Positions 44,164-52,894 are shown, counted from the stretch's first letter. The stretch: DNA of 55,229 nucleotides from Shinella sp. WSJ-2 (GCF_003432075.1 NZ_QWBU01000019.1:1-55229); one strand, 5' to 3'. Notes: generated by a model not told the origin, from the sequence alone. Program-made: numbers and translations.

Positions 44164-44621
44164 ATACCGACATTCGGCCGGTCGATGATTTCGCGCAACG
44201 CGAAACTCGAATTGATCTTCACCACATGGGGCAGGGCCGACAGCCAGTCGCGGTGGATGCGCTCATAGTCTTCCAGATCCTTGGCGGCGACGCGCAGGAT
44301 ATAGTCGTATTCCCCTGACATCAGGTAGCAGACGAGCACGTTCGGGCAGAGCTTCACCGCCTGCTCGAACTCGGCAAGCGTCTTGGCGAACTGGCCCGAG
44401 AGCGAGATGTGCACGATGGCGATCATCTTGTAGTCGAGCGCCTTGGGTGAAACGCGGGCGTGATAGCCGTTGATGACGCCGGATTTTTCCAGAATGTCGA
44501 GACGCCGCGAACAGGCCGAGGGCGACAGGCCGACGCGTTCGGCGAGTTCAGCATTCGAAATCCGGCCGTTCTGCTGAATCACCTTCAGGATCGTAGTATC
44601 AATCGCATCCAGTTGTGCCAT
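44160..44621 (-). CDS. aldR: Lrp/AsnC regulator of alanine dehydrogenase
   Basis: A 153-residue Lrp-family protein: an N-terminal helix-turn-helix (NAELAERVGLSPSACSRRLD) and a C-terminal ligand-binding RAM domain with EYDYILRVAAKDLEDYERIH. It is divergent from ald, the arrangement of aldR in other bacteria, where the regulator activates ald when alanine is present. The intergenic region carries four TTCGA-based repeats, described separately. ATG 44621 overlaps the first repeat, which suggests autoregulation. Confidence 0.88.
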   Translation of the reverse strand: MAQLDAIDTTILKVIQQNGRISNAELAERVGLSPSACSRRLDILEKSGVINGYHARVSPKALDYKMIAIVHISLSGQFAKTLAEFEQAVKLCPNVLVCYLMSGEYDYILRVAAKDLEDYERIHRDWLSALPHVVKINSSFALREIIDRPNVGI

Positions 44622-44667
44622 TCGAATTTCTTTCGAAAAAATATCTAATATTCGAAGAATATTCGAT
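44621..44667. promoter_or_regulatory. Phased TTCGAA repeats between aldR and ald
   Basis: TTCGAA occurs at 44621, 44632 and 44651, and TTCGAT at 44662, with start-to-start spacings of 11, 19 and 11 nt, so pairs of sites lie about one helical turn apart. The stretch is AT-rich, unlike its surroundings. This is a likely AldR (Lrp-type) operator, and the first copy overlaps the aldR start codon. Confidence 0.6.
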
Positions 44668-44780
44668 TGAGAGCAGTTTCGCAAACGCGCTTTGCAAGGA
44701 CATTGCGCGCGTCCTCTGGTTCCATTGTGGTCCCCCGCTGGGAGCGCGGGAGATTGCAACGAGACAGGAGAGGAACGCGC

Positions 44781-45899
44781 ATGCGTGTCGGTTGTCCGAA
44801 GGAAATCAAGAATCACGAATATCGGGTCGGTCTGACGCCGGGTGCTGTTCGCGAATATGTGGCGCATGGCCACGACGTCATCATCGAAACAAAGGCCGGC
44901 GCCGGCATCGGCGCTGATGACGATGCCTACCGCGCCGCCGGCGCGAAGATCGTTGCCACCGCCGCGGATATCTTCCAGAAGTCCGACATGGTGGTGAAGG
45001 TCAAGGAACCGCAGCCCTCCGAATGGGCGCAGCTCCGCGACGGACAGATTCTCTACACCTACCTGCATCTCGCGCCCGATCCGGAGCAGACCAAGGGACT
45101 GCTGGCCTCCGGCGTCACGGCCATTGCCTACGAGACGGTGACGGATGATCGCGGCGGCCTGCCGCTGCTGGCACCGATGTCCGAGGTTGCCGGCCGTCTC
45201 TCCATCCAGGCGGGCGCCACGGCGCTCCAGAAGGCCAATGGCGGCCGCGGCATTCTGCTCGGCGGCGTGCCCGGCGTGCTGCCGGCCAAGGTCGCGATCA
45301 TCGGCGGCGGCGTTGTCGGCCTGCATGCGGCGAAGATGGCCGCCGGCCTCGGCGCCGACGTCTCCATCCTCGACCGCTCGATCCCGCGCCTGCGCCAGCT
45401 CGACGATCTCTTCGGCGGCCGCATCCACACCCGCTATTCGACGATCGACGCGCTGGAAGAGGAAGTCTTCTCCGCCGATCTCGTCGTCGGCGCCGTACTG
45501 ATCCCCGGTGCTGCCGCGCCAAAACTCGTGACCCGCGAAATGCTCTCGGGCATGAAGAAGGGTGCCGTCATCGTCGACGTCGCCATCGACCAGGGCGGCT
45601 GCTTCGAGACCTCGCATGCAACGACCCATTCCGATCCGACCTACGAGGTCGACGGCGTGGTGCACTACTGCGTCGCCAACATGCCGGGCGCCGTGCCGGT
45701 CACCTCGGCGCATGCGCTGAACAACGCGACGCTGCACTATGGCCTCCAGCTGGCCGACAAGGGTCTCAAGGCCATTGCCGAAGACCGCCACCTGCGTGCT
45801 GGCCTCAATGTGCACAAGGGCCGCGTGACGAACGCTCCGGTGGCCGAAGCCCTCGGCTACGATGCCTTCGCGCCGGAAGCCGTGCTGAACGTCGCCTGA
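44781..45899 (+). CDS. ald: Alanine dehydrogenase
   Basis: A 372-residue enzyme that oxidises L-alanine to pyruvate and ammonia with NAD. It starts [20 protein letters not shown], followed by the substrate-binding [12 protein letters not shown], the Rossmann loop [20 protein letters not shown] and the active-site [19 protein letters not shown]. The frame is open upstream, but 44781 behind CAGGAGAGG is the family start. It catabolises alanine and, in root-nodule rhizobia, can affect alanine export. Confidence 0.96.
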   Translation: MRVGCPKEIKNHEYRVGLTPGAVREYVAHGHDVIIETKAGAGIGADDDAYRAAGAKIVATAADIFQKSDMVVKVKEPQPSEWAQLRDGQILYTYLHLAPDPEQTKGLLASGVTAIAYETVTDDRGGLPLLAPMSEVAGRLSIQAGATALQKANGGRGILLGGVPGVLPAKVAIIGGGVVGLHAAKMAAGLGADVSILDRSIPRLRQLDDLFGGRIHTRYSTIDALEEEVFSADLVVGAVLIPGAAAPKLVTREMLSGMKKGAVIVDVAIDQGGCFETSHATTHSDPTYEVDGVVHYCVANMPGAVPVTSAHALNNATLHYGLQLADKGLKAIAEDRHLRAGLNVHKGRVTNAPVAEALGYDAFAPEAVLNVA

Positions 45900-45921
45900 T
45901 TTTTTCAGATGCGAAACTGAG

Positions 45922-45948
45922 AAGGCCCGGAGCGATCCGGGCCTTTTT
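45922..45948 (+). terminator. Intrinsic terminator after ald
   Basis: AAGGCCCGGA pairs with TCCGGGCCTT (45922-45931 with 45936-45945, loop GCGA), running into TTTTT. It lies 22 nt after the ald stop, at the convergent border with the DUF1203 gene. Confidence 0.9.
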
Positions 45949-46415
45949 CATGCCCGCTCGACGCGGCACTGGTAACAGTTGTTACGGGCGGAGCGGATAT
46001 GCAGATAGGCGACATCCTCGCGGTCGAGCAGGTCCTGCGCGTAGGCGGGAATATCGGCGTTCGGCACCACAGAGCCGGTGCCGTAAAGGATGCGGTTTTC
46101 CGCGGAATAGCCGCGCACGATATAATCGCGGCTGGTCAGCATCGGCGGCATGTCCGCTGATGGCTGGTGTGCGGCACAGGGCTCGGCATGCAGGAAGATC
46201 GGACCGGTCTCCGCATAGGGCTGAAGGGCCGGGAAGGGGCGGTGGGCGAGGATCAGGTAGGGCTCGCCGGCACCGACGAGCCGCAGGCAATGGCGGCAGG
46301 GCACACCGTCGCCGTCGGATACCTGCCGTTCCGGTTTCAGGCCATAGGCGTCATTGCCGCCGCCCCAATAGGCGGCGGCGATCTCGGTGGGCATGGGCAA
46401 GAAGCGGATGGACAT
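45948..46415 (-). CDS. DUF1203 domain protein
   Basis: A 155-residue protein matching DUF1203: MSIRFLPMPTEIAAAYWGGG, GVPCRHCLRLVGAGEPYLIL, FLHAEPCAAHQPSADMP and the closing VAYLHIRSARNNCYQCRVER. The conserved CRHC and YQCR cysteines suggest metal or redox binding, but the function is unknown. The frame extends to 46580; the family start is at 46415, behind TCGGAGCCCTCC, where the ribosome binding site is only fair. Confidence 0.8.
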   Translation of the reverse strand: MSIRFLPMPTEIAAAYWGGGNDAYGLKPERQVSDGDGVPCRHCLRLVGAGEPYLILAHRPFPALQPYAETGPIFLHAEPCAAHQPSADMPPMLTSRDYIVRGYSAENRILYGTGSVVPNADIPAYAQDLLDREDVAYLHIRSARNNCYQCRVERA

Positions 46416-46528
46416 GGAGGGCTCCGATCGTTGGACTGGAGGCCATCTTCTCCATTCCCGCTTCTGGCGACACCCGATACTTGCCACGGCAAACAAAACC
46501 GCCGACGCGCGGCCGGCGGTTGGAGGCG

Positions 46529-47089
46529 TTAGCGAACGAATTCGTCGATGCGGCGCAGCGTGACGCGACGGTTGCGCCATTCTTCGTACTGGGTCTGGAC
46601 CAGCAGGTATTCCTCGCCATAGCCGACCGTTTCGAGGGCGCGGGCGGGGAGGAGGAATTCCTGCACAAGTACGCGCTTCAGCGATTCGGCGCGGCGTTCG
46701 GACAGGATCTGGTTCGATTCGAACGAGCCGACGGCATCCGTATGGCCTTCGATGAGGAAGACGGCATGGCGGCGGCGGCGCAGCAACTGCTCCATGGCGC
46801 GAGCAATCTGGCGGACCTTGCGATATTCCGAATGTGGAATTTCCGCCGAGCCGAAGGCGAAGTTGATCGACTGGATGTTGATTGAGGAAGCCGCACCACG
46901 CAGGTCCGGCCGGCGCTTGAATTCGCGCACGGTCACACGCTCCTCGTTGCGCAGACGACGCGACGGCGCTGCATCGAGGCGACGCAGGATGATTTCTGCC
47001 GACGGGGTTTCCTGTGCCAGCGCGGCGTTCGAGAAGAGCGGAGCGGCGAAGGCGGCGGAAAGCGCGGTCAGAAAGGCGCGGCGTTGCAT
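46529..47089 (-). CDS. OmpA-family periplasmic protein
   Basis: A 186-residue protein with a signal sequence that carries a twin-arginine-like start (MQRRAFLTALSAAFAAP, cleavage near ALAQE) and a C-terminal OmpA-like domain: INFAFGSAEIPHSEYRKVRQ, FLIEGHTDAVGSFESNQ and LSERRAESLKRVL. The NxILSxRRAxSV-type motif binds peptidoglycan. It is therefore probably a cell-wall-attached envelope protein. ATG 47089 is chosen because the longer frame destroys the signal sequence. Confidence 0.82.
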   Translation of the reverse strand: MQRRAFLTALSAAFAAPLFSNAALAQETPSAEIILRRLDAAPSRRLRNEERVTVREFKRRPDLRGAASSINIQSINFAFGSAEIPHSEYRKVRQIARAMEQLLRRRRHAVFLIEGHTDAVGSFESNQILSERRAESLKRVLVQEFLLPARALETVGYGEEYLLVQTQYEEWRNRRVTLRRIDEFVR

Positions 47090-47187
47090 GATGTGGTCTC
47101 CTTGGTCCTGATCGTTTGTTGGCGCCAAAGTGCCATTTGCGATCTGAAGCAGACCTGAACCCCGCCTTTATCTCCCGTTCAGATTGT

Positions 47188-47778
47188 TTAACGGGGTTCC
47201 GCCGGCATCAGACAGTCGCGTTTGGCGAGGGCCAGCAGTTCAGCATCCGAGAGCGGCACCACTTCGGCGTCGCGCGTGCCGACTGGCGAGAAGCCGAACA
47301 TCTGGTAGAGCTGGAGGGCGCGGGGATGGTCGAGATTGTTCGTCGTCACCGTCACGCGCTTCGGGCCGAGCGCCCACGCGGCATAGAGCGTCTGGAGCAG
47401 GAACCACTTGCCGATGCCCAAGCCGAGCGCGCGCTCGAGCAGGCCGAAATGCGAGAGCTCGATGACGTCGTCGTCAAGTTGCAGCAACTCAAAGAAGCCG
47501 GCGGGAGCGCCGTTGACGTAGAGCACGGTGACGGAGTTGCGCTTGTTCCCGAGCGTCGACGCCAAGGTCGCATCGTCCATGCGCAGCCGATCGACCCAGT
47601 GCCAGCGGCTGCCGACCTGCCGGTAGAGGAAGCGGTAGAAGGCCAGCGGAATGTCCGGCGCGCTGAGGATGGCCGTATGCACATTGACCGGCACCGGCAG
47701 GCTCTGCTTAGGCGGTGCGGTCATTTCGAGCGCAGTAATATGCACGGCGATGGGCGCGGGCTGGACCTTCTTCGCCAT
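47188..47778 (-). CDS. GNAT-family N-acetyltransferase
   Basis: A 196-residue GNAT acetyltransferase. The acetyl-CoA-binding motif region reads LLERALGLGIGKWFLLQTLY (Q/RxxGxG/A type), preceded by VIELSHFG and followed by VTVTTNNLDHPRALQLYQMF and GFSPVG. The substrate is unknown. The gene starts 2 nt after the sseA stop and is the last of the cysK-alaX-sseA-GNAT operon, so a link to amino-acid or sulfur metabolism is possible. Confidence 0.85.
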   Translation of the reverse strand: MAKKVQPAPIAVHITALEMTAPPKQSLPVPVNVHTAILSAPDIPLAFYRFLYRQVGSRWHWVDRLRMDDATLASTLGNKRNSVTVLYVNGAPAGFFELLQLDDDVIELSHFGLLERALGLGIGKWFLLQTLYAAWALGPKRVTVTTNNLDHPRALQLYQMFGFSPVGTRDAEVVPLSDAELLALAKRDCLMPAEPR

Positions 47779-47780
47779 AG

Positions 47781-48635
47781 TCAGTCCTTTCCGGTCACGA
47801 CGGGCGTATCCTCACGGCTGCCCCATTCCGACCAGGATCCATCATAGAGCGTATTGTTCTCGTGGCCCAGCGAATGGAGGGCAAGCGTGATGATGGCCGC
47901 CGTGACGCCGGAACCGCAGCTGGTGACGACAGGTTTGGAGAGATCGATGCCGGTTTCCTCGAAGTGCCGGCGCAGGCTCGCGAGATCCTTGAATTTGCCA
48001 TCGACGGAGAATGTGCCCGACGGCATGCTCTTGGCACCAGGCATGTGGCCGGAGCGCATGCCGGCGCGGGGCTCCGCCTCTTCGCCTGTGAAGCGGCCAG
48101 CCCCGCGGGCATCGGCGATCTGCTTCGAGCCCGTCGAGACGATGCCGCGCATCTCCTCAAAGGAGGTGACGGCATAGGGGTTGAAATTGGTGTGGAAGAC
48201 GGCGGGTGCCGGCTCGGGCAGGTCGGTTGTCAGCGGGCGCCCTTCCTTCTTCCATCCGTCGATGCCACCATCCATGACGAAGACGTTCTTCGCGCCCATC
48301 GTGCGGAACAGCCACCAGACGCGCGGCGCGGTGAAGATGCCGGGGCCGTCATGCACGACGATGGTGTCCGTGTCGGAAATGCCGAGCTTGCCGACTTCGG
48401 TGGCGAAGAATTCGGCCGAAGGGATGGTGTGCGGCAGACTGCTCGTATGGTCGGCGATGACGTCCTGATCGAAGAACACGGCGCCGGGAATGTGGCCCGC
48501 GGCATATTCCGCCGCGCCGTTGCGGTTTTGTGCGGGCAAATACCAGGAGGCATCGACCACGCGGAATTCCGGTGCGCCGAGCTGCTTTTCCACCCAATCC
48601 GCCGAGACGACGAACCTGCTCTTGTCGTTGGACAT
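47781..48635 (-). CDS. sseA: 3-mercaptopyruvate sulfurtransferase
   Basis: A 284-residue protein with two rhodanese domains. The second holds the catalytic loop TSCGSGVTAAI (Cys about 239), whose CGSGVT form is typical of mercaptopyruvate sulfurtransferase rather than thiosulfate rhodanese (CRxGxR). It cleaves 3-mercaptopyruvate, a product of cysteine, and passes on the sulfur. It lies between alaX (12-nt gap) and the GNAT gene (2-nt gap). GGGAGACCAAAC precedes the start. Confidence 0.92.
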   Translation of the reverse strand: MSNDKSRFVVSADWVEKQLGAPEFRVVDASWYLPAQNRNGAAEYAAGHIPGAVFFDQDVIADHTSSLPHTIPSAEFFATEVGKLGISDTDTIVVHDGPGIFTAPRVWWLFRTMGAKNVFVMDGGIDGWKKEGRPLTTDLPEPAPAVFHTNFNPYAVTSFEEMRGIVSTGSKQIADARGAGRFTGEEAEPRAGMRSGHMPGAKSMPSGTFSVDGKFKDLASLRRHFEETGIDLSKPVVTSCGSGVTAAIITLALHSLGHENNTLYDGSWSEWGSREDTPVVTGKD

Positions 48636-48647
48636 GTTTGGTCTCCC

Positions 48648-49391
48648 TCAGGCCTCGGAACCGGGCGCACCGAAACGGATGCGGAACCGGCGGTTCTCCT
48701 TGCCCTTCTTTTCGATCTTGGCGATGTGAATGGCGCCGACTTCCTGCGTTTCCGACACATGCGTGCCGCCGCAGGGTTGGCTGTCGATGGACGAATTCTC
48801 GCCGATGCAGACGAGGCTGACGCGGCCGAGCCCCATGGGAGGGCGCACGTTCTTGGATTTGACGATACCCGGATTGGCGGCAAGCTCCGCATCGGTGATC
48901 CACTGGACGAATATCGGGTGGTTTTCATCGACGAGCTTCATCAGCTTCGCCGTCACCTCGTCCCTGTCGATCGTGTCGGTCATGTCGAAATCGACGCGGC
49001 TGTCCTCCTCGCCCACCGCCGCCCCGGTGATCGGATAGGGGCAGACGACTGAGAGCAGGTGGCAGGCGGTGTGCATGCGCATTAGCTTGTAGCGCCGCGC
49101 CCAGTCGATATGGGCAACGACCGTCTCGCCGACGATCGGCTGCGTCTCGCCCTCCAGCGGGCGGTGGATGATGATGTCCTTCGTCGCGCCGGTGACGGCC
49201 GGGCCGAGCGCGATGCGGCTGCCGTCGGCGCGTTCGAGAAAGCCGGTATCGCCGGGCTGACCGCCCGACGTCGCGTAGAAACAGGTTTGGTCGAGCTCGA
49301 TGCCGCCGTCCTCGTGCACCGCCGTCACCACTGCCTCATGTGTCGAAAGATAGAAATCGTCGCGAAAGAGAGCAGTGGTGGGAAGGGGCAT
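48648..49391 (-). CDS. Alanyl-tRNA editing protein AlaX
   Basis: A 247-residue free-standing editing domain related to the editing part of AlaRS (AlaX-M size). The zinc-binding residues are visible in MHTACHLLSV (HxxxH) and QPCGGTHVSE (CxxxH). The N-terminal domain reads DQTCFYATSGGQPGDTGFLE. It hydrolyses Ser- or Gly-tRNA mischarged to tRNA-Ala. It starts 5 nt after cysK, so serine-linked quality control is cotranscribed with the serine-to-cysteine step. Confidence 0.92.
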   Translation of the reverse strand: MPLPTTALFRDDFYLSTHEAVVTAVHEDGGIELDQTCFYATSGGQPGDTGFLERADGSRIALGPAVTGATKDIIIHRPLEGETQPIVGETVVAHIDWARRYKLMRMHTACHLLSVVCPYPITGAAVGEEDSRVDFDMTDTIDRDEVTAKLMKLVDENHPIFVQWITDAELAANPGIVKSKNVRPPMGLGRVSLVCIGENSSIDSQPCGGTHVSETQEVGAIHIAKIEKKGKENRRFRIRFGAPGSEA

Positions 49392-49396
49392 GAGAC

Positions 49397-50437
49397 CTAT
49401 TCGACTGGCTGATAGGGGACCTTGATCCCCGATTTCGCCTTCAGCCATGCCGGAACGGGCAGGCCCTTCGAATCGAGGAAGTCCGGATTGAAGAGTTTCG
49501 ACTGATAGCGGTTAGCATAGTCGCAGAGGATCGTCACGATCGTGTGGCCCGGACCGAGGTCGCGGGCAAGCCGGATCGCGCCGGCAATGTTGATGGCCGA
49601 AGAGCCGCCGATGGCGATGCCCTCGTTTTCGATGAGATCGAAGACGATCGGAACGGCTTCAGAGTCCGGGATATTGTAGGAGTAATCCGGCGTGAAACCC
49701 TCAAGGTTCGCCGTGATTCGGCCCTGGCCAATGCCCTCGGTGATCGAGCTGCCGGCGGACTTGAGTTCACCGTTGGTATAATAGCTGTAGAGTGCCGCGC
49801 CATCCGGATCGGCCAGCGCGATCTTGATGTTGGGGTTCTTGGACCGAAGGCCTGCGGCCACGCCGGCCAGGGTGCCGCCGGAGCCGACGGCAGAGACGAA
49901 GCCGTCGACCTTGCCATTGGTGTCGCGCCAGATCTCCGGGGCGGTCGTCTCGATATGAGCGTCGCGATTGGCGACGTTGTCGAACTGGTTGGCCCAGATC
50001 GCGCCGTGCGGTTCGGTCTTGGCGAGCTGTTCGGCAAGCCGGCCAGAAAGCTTCACATAGTTGTTCGGGTTCTTGTACGGCACCGCCGGCACTTCCACGA
50101 GCTCGGCGCCGAGGCCGCGGATGGCGTCCTTCTTTTCCTGGCTCTGGGTCTCCGGGATGACGATGATCGCACGGTAGCCGAGCGCCTTGGCGACGAGCGC
50201 GAGGCCGATGCCCGTATTGCCGGCTGTTCCCTCGACGATGACGCCGCCCGGACGCAGCTGTCCGGCCGCTTCCGCCTTGCGGATGATCGACAGCGCCGCA
50301 CGGTCCTTCACCGACTGGCCGGGGTTCAGAAATTCCGCCTTGCCGAGGATTTCGCAGCCCGTTGCCTCCGAGGCGCCCTTGAGGCGGATCAGCGGCGTGT
50401 TGCCGATTGCATCCAGAACGGACGGAAGAATGGACAT
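49397..50437 (-). CDS. cysK: Cysteine synthase A
   Basis: A 346-residue PLP enzyme making cysteine from O-acetylserine and sulfide. The PLP Lys is in NPGQSVKDRAALS (about 44), the phosphate loop EGTAGNTGIGLALVAKALGY follows, and GSGGTLAGVAAGLRSKNPNI marks the second domain. The C-terminal SKLFNPDFLDSKGLPVPAWL extension is common in alphaproteobacteria. It is the first gene of a four-gene minus-strand operon. Confidence 0.94.
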   Translation of the reverse strand: MSILPSVLDAIGNTPLIRLKGASEATGCEILGKAEFLNPGQSVKDRAALSIIRKAEAAGQLRPGGVIVEGTAGNTGIGLALVAKALGYRAIIVIPETQSQEKKDAIRGLGAELVEVPAVPYKNPNNYVKLSGRLAEQLAKTEPHGAIWANQFDNVANRDAHIETTAPEIWRDTNGKVDGFVSAVGSGGTLAGVAAGLRSKNPNIKIALADPDGAALYSYYTNGELKSAGSSITEGIGQGRITANLEGFTPDYSYNIPDSEAVPIVFDLIENEGIAIGGSSAINIAGAIRLARDLGPGHTIVTILCDYANRYQSKLFNPDFLDSKGLPVPAWLKAKSGIKVPYQPVE

Positions 50438-50564
50438 GGGAGACGAGCCTCGCTGTATGTGCCTAGATTTGGAACCGTCTTTTCGGCCGGCAAGCTACGC
50501 TTTGCAAGAAAACGCGTTCCCCGGAAGAGGGCTTCAAGAGGGATTTTTTCCACTGCCGCGCGCA

Positions 50565-51830
50565 TTAGGCAAGCGGGCGCGTGTATACCACCTGCCGCAC
50601 ATCGATATTGCGCGCCCGAAACCCCGCCTCGCAATAATAGAAATAGAACTCCCAGAGCTTGCGAAAGCGCTCGTCGAAGCCGAGCGGCACGATGCGCTCC
50701 CAGGCCGCCCAGAAGCGGTGGCGCCATTCGGCAAGCGTGCGGGCATAATCCGGACCGAAACCCATATCCGACGCCATGCCGAGCCCGAACTGCCGACCGA
50801 GCGCCGAGAGATGCTCGCGGGTCGGCAGCATGCCGCCGGGAAAGACGTATTTCTGGATGAAGTCCGGGTTGGCCTTATAGTCCTCGAAGGCTTCCTGCAG
50901 GATGGTGATGATCTGCAGGCCGGCGCGGCCGCCGGGTTTCAGGCATTCGTTGAGCTTGGAGAAATAGGCAGGCCAGTATTTCTCGCCGACCGCTTCGAAC
51001 ATTTCGATGGAGACGATGCGGTCATAGGTGCCGGTCTCATCGCGATAGTCTTGGAATTTCAGCTCGACGCGGTCTGAGAGCCCGGCCTTGGCTATGCGCT
51101 CGCGGGCGAATGTGAGCTGTTCACGGCTGATCGTCAGACCCGTGACCTTGCAGCCGATCTCGCTGGCCGCAAATTCCGCAAAACCACCCCAGCCGCAGCC
51201 GATTTCCAACACATGGTCGTTTGATCCGATGCCCGTCGCTTCGGCGAGTGCGCGATATTTGGCAAGCTGCGCGGAGGTGAGGTCGTTTGCGCCTTGGGAG
51301 TAGAGCGCCGAGGAGTACGTCATCGTGGGGTCGAGCCACGCGGAATAGAAGGCATTGCCGAGATCGTAATGGGCGGAGATGTTGCGTTTCGAGCCGCGCC
51401 GCGTGTTGGCATTCAGCCAGTGACGGAACTTCTCCACCAGCAGGAAGAGGCCGCGCGGGCCGTTGGAATAGTGGCGCACCACATTGCTGTTGACGAGGAT
51501 AAGCTCCATGAAGGCGCCGGCATCCGGGCTTTCCCAGTCGCCATCGATGTAACTTTCCGCAACGCCGATCACCCCGCCGCCGACGGCGCTGTGCATGAGT
51601 TTCCAGTTATGGAGCGTCACGGCGGCCCGGGGGCCTGGCATCTTGCCCGTAATGATAAAGGTCTGTCCGCCGGGGATCTTCATGGCGAGCGTGCCGGCTT
51701 CGAGCTTCACGAGGCCGCGCAGCACGAGCTGCGCCTTGAAGGGCAATCCCTTGGTTTTTTCGGAAACCGTGTCCGGCGTTAAATGCACGCCTGCGAAAAA
51801 TGTATTTTCTGAAATCATTTCAATCGTCAT
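50565..51830 (-). CDS. cfa: Cyclopropane-fatty-acyl-phospholipid synthase
   Basis: A 421-residue SAM-dependent enzyme that adds a methylene bridge to unsaturated fatty acyl chains in the membrane. The SAM motif is LEIGCGWGGFAEFAASEIGC (about 195), preceded by ISAHYDLGNAFYSAWLDP and followed by SIEMFEAVGEKYWPAYFSKL. The C-terminal RFWAAWERIVPLGFDERFRK is typical. ATG 51830 has AGAGGGA 8 nt upstream; the open frame adds six residues. Cyclopropane lipids help acid and stationary-phase survival. Confidence 0.94.
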   Translation of the reverse strand: MTIEMISENTFFAGVHLTPDTVSEKTKGLPFKAQLVLRGLVKLEAGTLAMKIPGGQTFIITGKMPGPRAAVTLHNWKLMHSAVGGGVIGVAESYIDGDWESPDAGAFMELILVNSNVVRHYSNGPRGLFLLVEKFRHWLNANTRRGSKRNISAHYDLGNAFYSAWLDPTMTYSSALYSQGANDLTSAQLAKYRALAEATGIGSNDHVLEIGCGWGGFAEFAASEIGCKVTGLTISREQLTFARERIAKAGLSDRVELKFQDYRDETGTYDRIVSIEMFEAVGEKYWPAYFSKLNECLKPGGRAGLQIITILQEAFEDYKANPDFIQKYVFPGGMLPTREHLSALGRQFGLGMASDMGFGPDYARTLAEWRHRFWAAWERIVPLGFDERFRKLWEFYFYYCEAGFRARNIDVRQVVYTRPLA

Positions 51831-52008
51831 CGATTGTCCCTCTGCCAACCCGATGTAAGGGGAAGCTAGCGTTAATGGCTCTCAACGCCAAGACGTTAAT
51901 CTTGAGATGTTGGATCACAAGAAAATCGCGACACCGCTAAAATGTGCTCGACCTTTAACGGGCTGTTAGCAAACATGGTTAATTTTGCGTCTATCCGGCG
52001 CGCTGGCG

Positions 52009-52033
52009 GGAACGGAATCCTCGCCCGTCCGTT
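52009..52033 (+). promoter_or_regulatory. EcfG (general stress response) promoter
   Basis: GGAAC (52009-52013), a 16-nt spacer, then CGTT (52030-52033): an exact match to the alphaproteobacterial EcfG/RpoE2 consensus GGAAC-N16/17-CGTT. The predicted start near 52040 leaves a leader of about 15 nt with the ribosome binding site AAAGGAGA. Confidence 0.75.
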
Positions 52034-52054
52034 GGAACGGGAAAAGGAGATACG

Positions 52055-52267
52055 ATGATGCTTTTCGGATTGTTTCGGCCCAAGTCGATCGAACATGAGG
52101 ACGATGTCGCAACCGGCACCTTCGCTGACGGAATGATTGGCATGCCGCTTTCCGACGCCTTTGTCCGTTCGCGCGAACGCAACCAGGCCTTCCGCCACAG
52201 CGTAGACGAGCGCGATTACAGCATCATCCGACTGGCGGGCCAGATGGGGGCGGGGCTCGTTCCCTGA
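52055..52267 (+). CDS. Small EcfG-driven protein, unknown function
   Basis: A 70-residue soluble protein starting MMLFGLFRPKSIEHEDDVAT, then FADGMIGMPLSDAFVRSRER, and ending DYSIIRLAGQMGAGLVP. Two ATGs (52055, 52058) are possible behind GGAG. It is charged in the middle and lacks a signal peptide. I do not recognise a family. The exact EcfG promoter placed about 22 nt upstream makes it very probably a member of the general stress regulon. Confidence 0.75.
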   Translation: MMLFGLFRPKSIEHEDDVATGTFADGMIGMPLSDAFVRSRERNQAFRHSVDERDYSIIRLAGQMGAGLVP

Positions 52268-52301
52268 TCCCGAAAAGTCCATAAATAACAGCATGTCGGG
52301 G

Positions 52302-52326
52302 GAACATAGTGCCTCCCGCCGTGTTT
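52302..52326 (+). promoter_or_regulatory. Second EcfG-like promoter
   Basis: GGAAC (52302-52306), 16 nt, then TGTT (52323-52326), one base from the EcfG -10 box CGTT. The start point would be near 52333, about 20 nt before ATG 52354. It is the second such promoter within 300 nt. Confidence 0.55.
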
Positions 52327-52353
52327 CTCCTCCATGCGAACGGAGGAATGTCC

Positions 52354-52545
52354 ATGACCCATCACATCGATATTAGCCGCTTCACCCCGCGTGAGACCCG
52401 CGTCGTCCACGATGTTGTGGACCATTGCCGCAAGAATGGTATCGACAAGGCGCAGGAGCGAAAACTGCTTCTCCTCTTCGGCCGCTTTGCCACTCGCCAC
52501 GAACTCCAGATGAACACAAAACGCCCACCGTTGAACCTCCGCTAG
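52354..52545 (+). CDS. Small helical stress protein, unknown function
   Basis: A 63-residue protein reading MTHHIDISRFTPRETRVVHD, then HCRKNGIDKAQERKLLLLFG and RFATRHELQMN. GGAGG at 52341-52345 or so is 7 nt from ATG 52354 but only 1 nt from the in-frame ATG at 52348, so 52354 is chosen. It is probably all-helical and cytoplasmic. An EcfG-like promoter lies just upstream. Similar short ORFs appear in rhizobia, but the role is unknown. Confidence 0.7.
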   Translation: MTHHIDISRFTPRETRVVHDVVDHCRKNGIDKAQERKLLLLFGRFATRHELQMNTKRPPLNLR

Positions 52546-52593
52546 GGCCGGGTGCTGCGACGTTTTTGTTGGTGGCAAAAGATGGAGATCAGC

Positions 52594-52869
52594 ATGTCGA
52601 AAAGAATGGCGACCCTTGCTCTCGGTATCTGGACGGGGCTTGCGGCTGTCGCGCACGCGCAGGAGGCAAAGGATAAGCCTGTGGCGGAGACCGGCAAGAA
52701 GCCGTCCACGATTATTTCCGAGATAGAGAGCCGGCCGGATTTCGCGCGCCTCGACTCGCTGTCTTGGAACGACAAGGGCTATTACGAAATCGAGTACCGC
52801 ACCACCGATAAGGCCCGTGTTGAGATCAACATCGATGCTGCGACGGGCATCGCCGTCGATCAAGACTAG
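52594..52869 (+). CDS. Periplasmic PepSY-like protein
   Basis: A 91-residue protein with a signal peptide (MSKRMATLALGIWTGLAAVA, cleavage near AHAQE) and a PepSY-like mature domain: STIISEIESRPDFARLDSLS, WNDKGYYEIEYRTTDKARVE and INIDAATGIAVDQD. Such small domains are thought to bind or inhibit proteases or to sense peptides. ATG 52594 with GGAG six bases upstream is preferred over two earlier ATGs. It is the last chromosomal gene before the integrated element. Confidence 0.8.
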   Translation: MSKRMATLALGIWTGLAAVAHAQEAKDKPVAETGKKPSTIISEIESRPDFARLDSLSWNDKGYYEIEYRTTDKARVEINIDAATGIAVDQD

Positions 52870-52894
52870 CGCCGGCCGCCGCGTTGATCTGAGA

